Of a stretch of DNA of 24,515 bases, positions 1 to 6,985 are shown piece by piece. The notes beneath the pieces are model-generated. The model saw only the letters and a program-made list of their open reading frames with translations. It ran no database searches and was not told where the DNA came from. Each line of letters starts with the position of its first letter. Position 1 is the first letter of the stretch. Source of the DNA: CAZFBR01 sp035353495 [NCBI: uncultured bacterium] (GTDB taxonomy: Bacteria; DAOPZR01); NCBI GenBank assembly GCA_964517215.1, contig CAZFBR010000020.1, positions 1-24,515 on the forward strand, given 5' to 3'. A program made the translations under genes and the position numbers.

Positions 1-10
1 GGGTCGTCCG

Positions 11-66
11 TTGTTGCCCTCACCTCGACGCTGCGCGTCGTCCTTCCCCTGCGGGAGCGGGACAAC
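11..66 (-). repeat. REP-like palindromic repeat, copy A
   Basis: Read on the minus strand this contains CTCCCGCAGGGGAAGGA followed by GCGCAGCG and GGTGAGGG, the same order of blocks as the two copies near 10360-10460. The ends TTGTTGCCC and GGGACAACA form imperfect inverted ends. It lies beyond the stop of the last gene of the leftward operon, where such elements often sit and may help end or stabilise the transcript. The similarity is by eye and imperfect. Confidence 0.45.
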
Positions 67-203
67 AGGCAAACCACAGGGGTGGGGTGACCATCGCATT
101 GTGCGCACCGTCATCCAGCCCCTTCCCTCGTGCATATGGGGTATTGTGCCAGCACGTAGGTACCATTTCCGCCGCTGGTTTTACAGTGCAGATGGCGCAG
201 GTG

Positions 204-1043
204 TTAACGGCACGCCACCACGCACACCTGCAGCGACAGGCGCGCAACCGCCGACCCGACGACCGCCGCCGCCGTCTCCACCACCGCGCCGCGGCCGGCA
301 CCGGCCAGCCCCGCCACCTCGCGCACGACACGCTCCGCCGCCGGCAGCGCCGCCGCGCGTTTGAGCGACGCCAGCCCGTCGACATTGAGCGCGAAATCGT
401 CCGCAAGCTGCGGCACCACGCGCGCAGCGGCAAAGCCCGCCTGCGCCAGCCAGTGCAGCAGTTCTTCGGCGGCAAACCCGCGTTCCGTCACCCCGTACCG
501 CTCCGTCGCCACCCGGGCGGCCGGACTGGCGGCATGCGCCTCGCCCGGTTCGCACAAAGCAAGCCGGCCGCCCGGCGCCAGCACCCGCCGCACCTCATGC
601 AGTACCGCCGCCGGGTCGGGGCAATGATGCAGCGCGCCATTGAAAAAGCAGAGATCAACACTCTCTGCCGCCAGCGGCAGCAGCGCCGCATCAGCCGCCA
701 GCACCGGAAAGGGCACTGCCGCCACCGGCTCGGCCGTGCGCGCAGCGCGGCACATCGCCGGCGCGAGATCCACCAGCAGCGGGCGCAGACCGAACCGCAG
801 CGCCAGGCGCGCCACCCAGCCCGTCCCGCCGCCCAGGTCGAGCAGCCGCTCGCCCGGCGCCGCCTTGACCGCCAGCAGCAGCCGGCAGAAATTCATCAGC
901 TCTTCCGCGCCCTCACGCATGGCCGCCGCGTCAGCGCGATGCAGCCGGCCCTGTTCGTCAGCCGGCAGCGGCTTGGTACGCAGCCAGGCGCGCTCCGCCG
1001 GGGTCAGGCAGTCAAGATAACGTTTCTCCGCGTCACGAGTCAT
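204..1043 (-). CDS. Class I SAM-dependent methyltransferase
   Basis: A 279-residue protein of the Methyltransf_11 type. Motif I is LLDLGGGTG at residues 67-75; an acidic loop follows (LLVDLAPAM), then the motif IV-like stretch FFNGALHHCPD and the LAPGGRLALCEP strand, which is the usual layout of small-molecule or quinone-type methyltransferases. The substrate cannot be told. The open frame extends upstream, but the ATG at 1043 is preferred: it overlaps the TGA of the preceding gene as ATGA and gives a normal N-terminus, whereas the upstream extension is Ala/Gly/Arg-rich and antisense-like. It is the last gene of the leftward operon. The C-terminal 60 residues are alanine-rich. Other possibilities are a methyltransferase acting on a surface glycan or on a cofactor. 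Confidence 0.8.
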   Translation of the reverse strand: MTRDAEKRYLDCLTPAERAWLRTKPLPADEQGRLHRADAAAMREGAEELMNFCRLLLAVKAAPGERLLDLGGGTGWVARLALRFGLRPLLVDLAPAMCRAARTAEPVAAVPFPVLAADAALLPLAAESVDLCFFNGALHHCPDPAAVLHEVRRVLAPGGRLALCEPGEAHAASPAARVATERYGVTERGFAAEELLHWLAQAGFAAARVVPQLADDFALNVDGLASLKRAAALPAAERVVREVAGLAGAGRGAVVETAAAVVGSAVARLSLQVCVVACR

Positions 1044-1543
1044 GCGTTCCTCCCCGCAGCGGTGGCCGCCTGCCGCCGGCGATACCATTGCCAGCCGCGC
1101 CGCGCCGCGAGCACCAGCGTCACCGCCGGGAAGACCAGCCAGCCGAACACCACCAGGACGATTGCATGCAGGGCGAACAGGCGGCCGCTGTGCTGGGCGG
1201 CAGCGAACATGAAGGCCGACCAGAACGCCAGCAGCGCACCGGCAGCGCCCCAGCGGCGCGCGCGCCAGGGAAACTCCCACGGCCGCACCAGCAGCGTGAG
1301 CACAAACAGTTCCAGCAGGACCGCAATCGTGGTCCGGTCGCGCATCAGGTTCGCCTGCGCCGCCGACAGCGCCGCATTCAGTTCCGCTGATTCTCGTTCG
1401 GCCTGCGCGGGCGGATACGCGTTGCGCAACGGCTCGCGCACCTGCTGGATTCCCCACACCAGCCCGAACGCCAGCGCCATCGGCGCCAGCAGCAGCGCCA
1501 CCTGCAGCACCGCACCGGCGATTGCGCGGCTACGTTTCATCAT
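1040..1543 (-). CDS. Small membrane protein, about four TM helices
   Basis: A 167-residue protein I do not recognise as a named family. Hydrophobic segments are visible at about residues 8-30, 71-86, 97-116 and 121-145, with a basic C-terminus (WYRRRQ), suggesting an inner-membrane protein with a soluble helical stretch (residues about 36-68, rich in Glu, Ala, Gln) between helices 1 and 2. It is translationally coupled on both sides: its start lies 14 bp inside the end of the radical SAM gene, and its TGA overlaps the methyltransferase ATG. The dense coupling makes it a real gene. The function is unknown; context only suggests it is made together with the PflX-type and methyltransferase proteins. 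Confidence 0.65.
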   Translation of the reverse strand: MMKRSRAIAGAVLQVALLLAPMALAFGLVWGIQQVREPLRNAYPPAQAERESAELNAALSAAQANLMRDRTTIAVLLELFVLTLLVRPWEFPWRARRWGAAGALLAFWSAFMFAAAQHSGRLFALHAIVLVVFGWLVFPAVTLVLAARRGWQWYRRRQAATAAGRNA

Positions 1544-2459
1544 CGTCGGGCGGCTCCTGGGTCAGGCCGTCAGTAAACGCGCATTCCTCCAGCGCCTCCA
1601 GCGCGGCCAGGTACTCGTCCGCCGTGAGTTTCCGCGCCAGCTGCGGATGGCGGCGCGCGTCGTGGGCGGGGAAATACTGCGACATAACGCAGACATAGAC
1701 GTCCGGCGACAGCTCGTCATGCAGCCAGCGCAGCACCGCACGCGAGCCCGCCAGGTCATGCGGCAGGACGAGATGGCGCACCATCAGCCCGCGCACGGCA
1801 ATGCCGGCCTCATCGCACTGCAGCTTCCCGACCTGCCGCCACATCTCCTGCAGCGCCGCGCGATTCACCTCGGGATAGTCAGGAGTGGCGCAGCAGGTGC
1901 GGGCCGCGTCCGCGGTCGCGTGCTTGGCGTCGGGCAGATAGATATCGACCACGCCGTCGAGCAGCGCCAGCGCGTCCAGCGCCTCGTAGCCGCTGCAGTT
2001 CCAGACCACCGGCACCGTCAGGCCGAGCGGCACCGCCGCGTCGAGCGCGGCAAGGATGGGGCCGATATAATGCGACGGGGTGACGAAATTGATGTTGTGC
2101 GCGCCCCGCGACTGCAGGGCGACCATCTTCTCCGCCAGCTCCGCCGGAGTCACCGTCACGCCGTTGCCCAAGTGGCTGATCGGCCAGTTCTGGCAGTAAT
2201 GGCAGCGCAGGGTGCAATGCGACAGGAAAACCGTACCCGAACCGCCCGTCCCGGTGATCGGCGGCTCCTCGCCGAAATGGAGATTGTCACTCGCGATTTT
2301 CAATGCCGCCGGCGCCCGGCAGACGCCCAGTTCGCCGGCGAACCGGTCCACCCCGCAGCGGCGCGGGCAGAGATCACACTGCCGCATGCGCTCCGTCGCC
2401 TGCGCCGCGCGCCGCGCCAGTTCGCCCGTCTGCGCCAAACGCACATAGCCGGCGGTCAT
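1530..2459 (-). CDS. PflX-type (COG1313) radical SAM protein
   Basis: A 309-residue radical SAM protein related to the PflX/pyruvate-formate-lyase-activating-enzyme-like group. The SAM/[4Fe-4S] motif CxxxCxxC is C82-C86-C89 (HCTLRCHYCQN). An N-terminal cluster C28, C31, C35 and C47 (CDLCPRRC then GVCR) is the hallmark that separates PflX-type proteins from plain PflA activases and may bind another metal centre. The final third carries the LPHDLAGS and MSQYFP stretches that I associate with this family. No glycyl-radical enzyme is encoded in this window, so a PflA role is not supported. It starts 28 bp after the zinc-ribbon gene and overlaps the next membrane protein gene by 14 bp. The substrate is unknown. 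Confidence 0.82.
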   Translation of the reverse strand: MTAGYVRLAQTGELARRAAQATERMRQCDLCPRRCGVDRFAGELGVCRAPAALKIASDNLHFGEEPPITGTGGSGTVFLSHCTLRCHYCQNWPISHLGNGVTVTPAELAEKMVALQSRGAHNINFVTPSHYIGPILAALDAAVPLGLTVPVVWNCSGYEALDALALLDGVVDIYLPDAKHATADAARTCCATPDYPEVNRAALQEMWRQVGKLQCDEAGIAVRGLMVRHLVLPHDLAGSRAVLRWLHDELSPDVYVCVMSQYFPAHDARRHPQLARKLTADEYLAALEALEECAFTDGLTQEPPDDDET

Positions 2460-2487
2460 GGTTGATTCAATGCCCGGGCCAACGGTG

Positions 2488-2823
2488 CTATCCGGATTGT
2501 GCTGCGGTCATGCCAGCCGGGGCGGACTCGGCCGGGCGGCCGAATTCAAGGGCGAAGATGCCCTTCTGCCGGTCCTGCCAGACCAACGTCGCGGCGAAAT
2601 ACTTCTTTTTGCGCTTGGCGTAAAGATTGGTCAACCGGCAGCTGCCGCGCCGGCACATGGCGATGACGATCTCGTCGGTCAGCGTCAGGCCATAGCGTTT
2701 CAGGAAGATATTGTCTTTCCACAACCTGAACTTGCAGCGCGCGCAATAGTACTTTTCCGCAAAGACCACCAGCCCCTTGCCGCAGTTCGGGCAGCGGGCA
2801 AGGATAGTCCGCTTGGCGCCCAT
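2488..2823 (-). CDS. Zinc-ribbon protein with topoisomerase C-terminal-repeat-like domain
   Basis: A 111-residue protein. It opens with a four-cysteine zinc ribbon: C11-x2-C14 and C27-x2-C30. The part from about residue 27 on (CARCKFRLWKD, then an LTDEIVIAMCRRG helix and a KKKYFAATLVW strand pair) follows the pattern of the repeats found at the C-terminus of bacterial type IA topoisomerase III (Toprim_Crpt-like: aromatic-rich strand, LT/T-x-E-x-V helix, then K-x-F-x-A-x-L). Here the domain stands alone, without any topoisomerase catalytic part. It begins 2 nt after the stop of the glycosyltransferase gene and so is in the operon. A nucleic-acid-binding role is inferred from the domain only. 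Confidence 0.65.
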   Translation of the reverse strand: MGAKRTILARCPNCGKGLVVFAEKYYCARCKFRLWKDNIFLKRYGLTLTDEIVIAMCRRGSCRLTNLYAKRKKKYFAATLVWQDRQKGIFALEFGRPAESAPAGMTAAQSG

Positions 2824-2825
2824 AT

Positions 2826-3977
2826 TCAGGCGCGCTCCGCCAGCGCGGCCAGCAGCCGGTCGCGGACGTCGGCCGGGTCATGGTGCCGGCGCAGGTAGGA
2901 CCAGCCGCGGCGGCCGAATACCGCCGCCTGGTCCGGATGCTCTTCAAGAAAGCGCAGTTCACGGATAAACATTTCCTCGCCATCATACCATAATCCGCCG
3001 CCCGAGCGCTCGATGTTGCCGCGCTGCACCGCACTCCGGCCGTTGACCAGCACCGGGCGCGCCACCCGCCACGCCTCCAGGGTGACGATGGAAAGCGATT
3101 CCAGCGCCGACGGCTGCGCCAGGGCCAGCGCCCCGCGCAGCAGCCGTTCCTTTTCCGCCTGATCGACAAAATCGCGCGCGGCAAGCCACCCCCGCAGCCG
3201 CGGCAGTTCCGGGAAATCACCGCCGCCCGCCAGCAGCAGTTTGAGCGTCGACGCAGGGAAGCGCTCGCGATAGCGCAGGAAATAGGCCGCGAGCTGATGC
3301 GTCCCCTTCCCCGCCTCCTTGCGGCCGAGATAGAGCAGGTACTGCGCACCGGGCGCCGGCTGATCGGGCGCGGTCGGATCAAAGTCCAGTCCCATCCCGA
3401 TAATCGGCCCATGGCCCGGCACTGTCCCGTACAGCCGCAGCGCCAGCGCCCGTTCTTCCGGGGCATTGAACAGCACCATGCCCGCACCGGCGACCATGGC
3501 CCGGACCACGCGCAGTTCCGCCTGCGGCTCGGGATGCAGGCAGGGGACCAGCACCGCCCGGCGCCCGGCGGCGAGCAGGCCCTGCTGCACCACTCCGAAA
3601 AAATAGGGCATCCCGATCACCAGATCGTAGGGGGTCGCGCGCACATGCGCCACCAGTTCCGGGCTGGTCACCCCCTGCTGCTGCCATTCATCCTCTTCCG
3701 CTTCGGTCAGGGTTTCTCCGCGGCCGATCCGGGTCTGCAACTGCACATAGCGTTCGTGATCGCGCGGCGCCGTCGGGAAACGGCAGACGGTCAGGCCCGG
3801 TTCTTCGCTGATACCCGGGGGAAGGACATTCCGCCAGGAGACATGATCCAGCGCGCAGGTGGTCAGAATGGTGACGGCATGGCGGTCGCGCAGCATGCCT
3901 GCGTATTCGCGGGCCAGCCGTTCCGCTCCGCCGGCAATATCCGTCGACCAGCGCGGCACGATAATGGCCAGCTTCAT
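2826..3977 (-). CDS. GT4 family glycosyltransferase
   Basis: A 383-residue retaining glycosyltransferase of the GT-B fold. The N-terminal domain begins with a Rossmann strand and the glycine loop of GT4 enzymes (IIVPRWSTDIAGGAERLARE). The C-terminal domain has YLLYLGRKEAGKGTHQL and the E-x7-E motif ESLSIVTLE that contacts the nucleotide sugar. No membrane segment is evident, so it is probably cytoplasmic or membrane-peripheral. Length is typical for the family. It starts 16 bp after the methyltransferase-like gene with no clear Shine-Dalgarno. Likely substrates are a sugar nucleotide and a lipid-linked or surface glycan acceptor; the sugar cannot be named. Confidence 0.85.
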   Translation of the reverse strand: MKLAIIVPRWSTDIAGGAERLAREYAGMLRDRHAVTILTTCALDHVSWRNVLPPGISEEPGLTVCRFPTAPRDHERYVQLQTRIGRGETLTEAEEDEWQQQGVTSPELVAHVRATPYDLVIGMPYFFGVVQQGLLAAGRRAVLVPCLHPEPQAELRVVRAMVAGAGMVLFNAPEERALALRLYGTVPGHGPIIGMGLDFDPTAPDQPAPGAQYLLYLGRKEAGKGTHQLAAYFLRYRERFPASTLKLLLAGGGDFPELPRLRGWLAARDFVDQAEKERLLRGALALAQPSALESLSIVTLEAWRVARPVLVNGRSAVQRGNIERSGGGLWYDGEEMFIRELRFLEEHPDQAAVFGRRGWSYLRRHHDPADVRDRLLAALAERA

Positions 3978-3993
3978 ACGATCAGCGTGGACG

Positions 3994-4971
3994 TCAGGCG
4001 ATACCGCCGCGCACCACCGCGCAGCGGGCCGCGGACAGCTGGGTGGCCGTCACCCGGGTCAGGCCGGCGCACTCCGCGAGAAACGCCGCCACCCGCGGCT
4101 CAACCGCCCGGGCAGGGACCAGCAGCGGGTACGGTGGCTTGATCGCCAGCGGCAGCACCATCACCACGTGCGAGCCGCGCGTCAGCCGGCGCGCCGCCAC
4201 CGTCAGCACGGCCTGCAGCCGTTCCACGCCCCAGTCGGCCGCCCAATCGTCAATGACCAGCGTGCACGGCGACGGCAGTTCGGCGGCGGCCAGCCAGTCG
4301 GCATATTCCGCCGGCGTGGCCGCACCCGGTGCCGCCAGCGCCGCCACCCGCTCCGCCTGCAGCACCGTGCCGGTCAGCTGCGCCGCCAGTTCGCCGCGCG
4401 CGGCACCGAGAATGACCGTGGCCGGCGCACCGCCGCAGTGCGGCGCGATGGCCTCGGCCAGCGCCACGCGCGGGGCAACCAGCCGGGTGTAATAGCGCGC
4501 ATAATCGATCGCCGCGCCCGCCCCCGCCGGCGGCACAGCCACCGTGCCCGCGGCCGCACGCTCGAGGCGCGCCACCCGCGCCGGCAAATCCTCGCGCGCC
4601 TGCACTTCGAGATACTCCTGCAGCCGGTAGAGGTAGCCGACCAGCAGCACGAAATAGTCGGACACCCGGTCGACCAGCGGCACCACCAGCCAGTCGAGCA
4701 GCGGCCGCAGCCGCCGCTTTCCCGCATTGATCAGCGGGCCCAGGCCCGGGCGATCGGATTGCGGCAGTTCCCGCGTATCGATGCGCGCCTGCAGATTGAG
4801 CTGCGCCAGTTCGTCGCTAAGGGCGGGGGGGAGCGCGGTGAGCGGGGCCGGCGCCACTGACCGGCCGCGGCTGTCCGCCTCGATTTCCGCGCGAATGGTG
4901 CGAATGAGTTCCGTGGCGTCGTAGTCGCCGCCGTTGATGATCAGCTCGGGCCGGGCTGCCGGTTCGGTCAT
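3994..4971 (-). CDS. Degenerate methyltransferase-like glycan-cluster protein
   Basis: A 325-residue protein. The ATG at 4971 is chosen because it overlaps the mazG stop as ATGA; a longer frame from 5016 would run into mazG. Residues about 8-120 (opening IINGGDYDATELIRTIRAEI, then a basic helix region RRLRPLLDWLVVPLVDRVSDYF and LYRLQEYLEV) resemble the N-terminal helical module that precedes methyltransferase domains in many O-antigen and exopolysaccharide cluster proteins. The C-terminal half has a Rossmann-like pattern (ATVILGAARGELAAQL, LVIDDWAADWGVERL, then GSHVVMVLPL), but motif I lacks the usual GxGxG. It may therefore be a SAM enzyme with a divergent site or an inactive scaffold. It sits between mazG and a GT4 glycosyltransferase, which supports a glycan role. 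Confidence 0.6.
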   Translation of the reverse strand: MTEPAARPELIINGGDYDATELIRTIRAEIEADSRGRSVAPAPLTALPPALSDELAQLNLQARIDTRELPQSDRPGLGPLINAGKRRLRPLLDWLVVPLVDRVSDYFVLLVGYLYRLQEYLEVQAREDLPARVARLERAAAGTVAVPPAGAGAAIDYARYYTRLVAPRVALAEAIAPHCGGAPATVILGAARGELAAQLTGTVLQAERVAALAAPGAATPAEYADWLAAAELPSPCTLVIDDWAADWGVERLQAVLTVAARRLTRGSHVVMVLPLAIKPPYPLLVPARAVEPRVAAFLAECAGLTRVTATQLSAARCAVVRGGIA

Positions 4972-5657
4972 GACGGGCGGCGCGCGCGGTTGGCGGTCTT
5001 CGCCAGGCGCGCGCAATGATCGTGCAGCGCGGTTTCAAGATCCACTCCGGCGGCGCGCCCGCGCTGCACCAGCGCGTACAGTTCCGCCGCCAGTTCGCGC
5101 TTCCGCACCTGGCGCGCCCGGGGGGTGACTGCCGGCCGCGGCAGTTCCAGCTTTTCCAGCCGCTCGTCCAGCCGCCGCGCCTTGAGCAGGGCGGGCAGGG
5201 TGCGGGGCAAGTCGAGGGCGGCGTTTTTGATTCCCTTCGCCTTCTTTTCCTGCTCCTTGATTTTGTTCCAGTTGGCGATCACTTCGTCCGCCCCGCTCAC
5301 CTTCGTCGTGCTGAAGATGTGCGGATGGCGGCGAATAAGCTTGGCGCGGATCTCGTCGAAGACCTCGGCCAGGGTGAAGTCACCGCGCTGCTCATGAATG
5401 ACCGCCACGGCGAGCGCCACCAGCATGACATCGCCGAGCTCCTCGCGGGTGCCGGCAATATGGCGTTTGCTGATCGCCTCGCCCGCCTCGTGCGCCTCCT
5501 CGAGGATCGCGGGGCGCAGCGTCTGCGGCGTCTGCTTGCGGTCCCACGGGCAACCGTCAGGATCGCGCAGCCGGCGCACCACTTCAAGAAAACGGGCGAA
5601 CGATTTTTCCGCACCGGGCACACGCCGCGGACGCGGCTTGACGGAACGTCGGGCCAT
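4968..5657 (-). CDS. MazG nucleoside triphosphate pyrophosphohydrolase
   Basis: A 229-residue MazG protein, which hydrolyses NTPs or dNTPs to the monophosphate and pyrophosphate and is thought to clear abnormal nucleotides or tune nucleotide pools. The signature is complete: LRDPDGCPWDRKQTPQTLRP (residues 30-49), the metal-binding E53-E54-x2-E57 in ILEEAHEAGEAI, and E72-E73-L-G-D76, followed by KLIRRHPHIF. The second half is shorter and less conserved than in the about 260-residue two-domain E. coli protein, so only the first catalytic motif set is clear. No mazEF toxin genes lie nearby. The gene starts 5 bp after the cyclic-nucleotide-binding gene and its stop is coupled to the next gene. 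Confidence 0.9.
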   Translation of the reverse strand: MARRSVKPRPRRVPGAEKSFARFLEVVRRLRDPDGCPWDRKQTPQTLRPAILEEAHEAGEAISKRHIAGTREELGDVMLVALAVAVIHEQRGDFTLAEVFDEIRAKLIRRHPHIFSTTKVSGADEVIANWNKIKEQEKKAKGIKNAALDLPRTLPALLKARRLDERLEKLELPRPAVTPRARQVRKRELAAELYALVQRGRAAGVDLETALHDHCARLAKTANRARRPS

Positions 5658-5662
5658 GGCAG

Positions 5663-6121
5663 CTACAGCCAGAACGATGCGGTTTCGGCTTTCGACGATA
5701 CCGCCCGGAACCGGCTGAAATAGACATTGAGCAGATTCTCGGTGAATCTGAGCGCCAGCGCCGGATCGCTCTGGCGCAGCTGCCGGTAGCTGTCCCGGGT
5801 CAGCACCAGGCAGCTGGTGGCCTCGGTGGCGCGGATGGTCGCCATGCGCTTGTCGTCGGTAAAGACCCCCATCTCGCCGAAGATCTCGCCGCGCGCCAGC
5901 CGCGCGCTGAGCTCCTCGCCCTTGCGGGTGTTCTTGAGCACTTCCACCGCGCCGCTCATGACCACGTAAAACTTGCCGTCGTTCGGGTCATCCTGCCGGA
6001 TGAGCACCTTGCCGGCGGCAAACTCCTCGCTGCTGCAGCCGGCGATGAATTTCTCCACCTGCTCGTATTCGAAGCCGGCAAGGATCTGCATCCCCTTGCA
6101 TTGTTCCGGTGTAATCGCCAT
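5663..6121 (-). CDS. Cyclic nucleotide-binding domain protein (stand-alone)
   Basis: A 152-residue single-domain cNMP-binding (CRP/PKA-type) protein. The beta-roll glycines (GKVLIRQDDPNDGKFYVVMSGAVEVLK) and the phosphate-binding cassette GEIFGEMGVFTDDKRMATIRA are visible; the cassette keeps the key Glu and Arg that contact the cyclic nucleotide. A C-terminal helix follows, but there is no helix-turn-helix or other effector domain. The ATG at 6121 is preferred to an upstream one at 6244 because the upstream stretch overlaps the lipoprotein gene and the domain starts at once from 6121; a purine-rich AGGGA lies 8 nt or so before it. It follows the DUF1318 lipoprotein gene by 50 bp. It could regulate a partner protein through binding; the ligand is not known. 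Confidence 0.82.
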   Translation of the reverse strand: MAITPEQCKGMQILAGFEYEQVEKFIAGCSSEEFAAGKVLIRQDDPNDGKFYVVMSGAVEVLKNTRKGEELSARLARGEIFGEMGVFTDDKRMATIRATEATSCLVLTRDSYRQLRQSDPALALRFTENLLNVYFSRFRAVSSKAETASFWL

Positions 6122-6171
6122 GCCTGCACATCCCTGTCCTGACAGATTCCGTCGCGCGAGGCGCGGTGGTA

Positions 6172-6954
6172 CTATTGCGCAGCCGGTGCCGGCGCGGGCG
6201 CGGGGTTCTTGACCGCCCAGCTGCTGTCCGGCAGCTGCACCCACCAGGCATCCTGCGCATGCTCCTGCTCATACTCGGCGTACATCTTGCGCGGCACGAG
6301 CGTCATGGCCGCCTGCACGTTCGGGTCCTGTTCCAGGGCCTGCGGATTGTTCTCGGTCATCAGCTTGACCATGGCGCGCCCCATGCCGCTGATAATCAGG
6401 GTGCGGTTCGCATTCTCAGCCGTCAGCAGGTTCTGCAGCCACGCCAGAACGAATGCCGGGGTGGCCGAATCCGTGGTCACCGTGGCGTCCGAGGTCAGCA
6501 GCAGCTCGCGCGCCGCCGTCAGTGCGTCGGCCGGACGCTTGGCGTCCGGCACCAGGGCAACCATCCCGTCGGCGGCAATGCCCAGCGCACCGGCGCCCAG
6601 CAGCCCTTCGATCACCGCCAACCGCTGCCCGCGGGCGGCATAGGCCTGCCGCACATCCTCCATCCCCATGCCGCGCATGACCGCCATGATTTCGGCAAAG
6701 GAATAGGTGCGGTTCGCGTCCGGCTGGTCAGCCAGCGCCGGGCTCGCCAGCAGGGAGAACGCCGCGCTCTGCGGGCCGGGCGCCGCCGCCGGGGTCGCCG
6801 CCGGGGTCTCCGCCGCCTGCCGCATGAATTCCTCTTCCATCTGGCCGTACGCCATTTTCACGTCTTCTTCGGGGAAATAGACATTGACCATCACCACCGC
6901 ACATCCCGCCAGCAATAACAGCATTCCCAGCCAACCCATCCGCATCCGCTGCAT
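6172..6954 (-). CDS. DUF1318 (YdbL-like) lipoprotein
   Basis: A 260-residue lipoprotein. The signal peptide ends in a clear lipobox LLAGC (lipidated Cys at 18), and the residues after it do not show an Asp at +2, so outer-membrane sorting is plausible. Right after the Cys comes a short beta-strand and helix (VVMVNVYFPEEDVKMAYGQM) typical of DUF1318 lipoproteins. Later parts match the YdbL/DUF1318 pattern: an ENANRTLIISGMG segment and the end WWVQLPDSSWAVK, comparable with the YVQ..NGKWV.K ending of E. coli YdbL. Residues about 46-80 are Ala/Pro-rich. A good Shine-Dalgarno (GGGAGG) lies 7 nt before the ATG at 6954. It starts 31 bp after the YdbH-like gene, the same partnership as the E. coli ydbH-ynbE-ydbL operon. 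The C-terminus ends in a Pro/Ala tail. Confidence 0.8.
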   Translation of the reverse strand: MQRMRMGWLGMLLLLAGCAVVMVNVYFPEEDVKMAYGQMEEEFMRQAAETPAATPAAAPGPQSAAFSLLASPALADQPDANRTYSFAEIMAVMRGMGMEDVRQAYAARGQRLAVIEGLLGAGALGIAADGMVALVPDAKRPADALTAARELLLTSDATVTTDSATPAFVLAWLQNLLTAENANRTLIISGMGRAMVKLMTENNPQALEQDPNVQAAMTLVPRKMYAEYEQEHAQDAWWVQLPDSSWAVKNPAPAPAPAAQ

Positions 6955-6985
6955 ACGCCACCTCCCGCGGCCCCAGCCGCCGTCT

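Noticed and set aside
87-2465. Open frame of about 790 codons on the plus strand across the methyltransferase, membrane and radical SAM genes
   Set aside because: Arg/Gln-rich low-complexity translation without motifs, and it crosses three well-supported genes on the other strand.
4968-5657. MazG as part of a MazEF-type toxin system
   Set aside because: No MazE- or MazF-like small genes flank it; it sits inside a long envelope-related operon.
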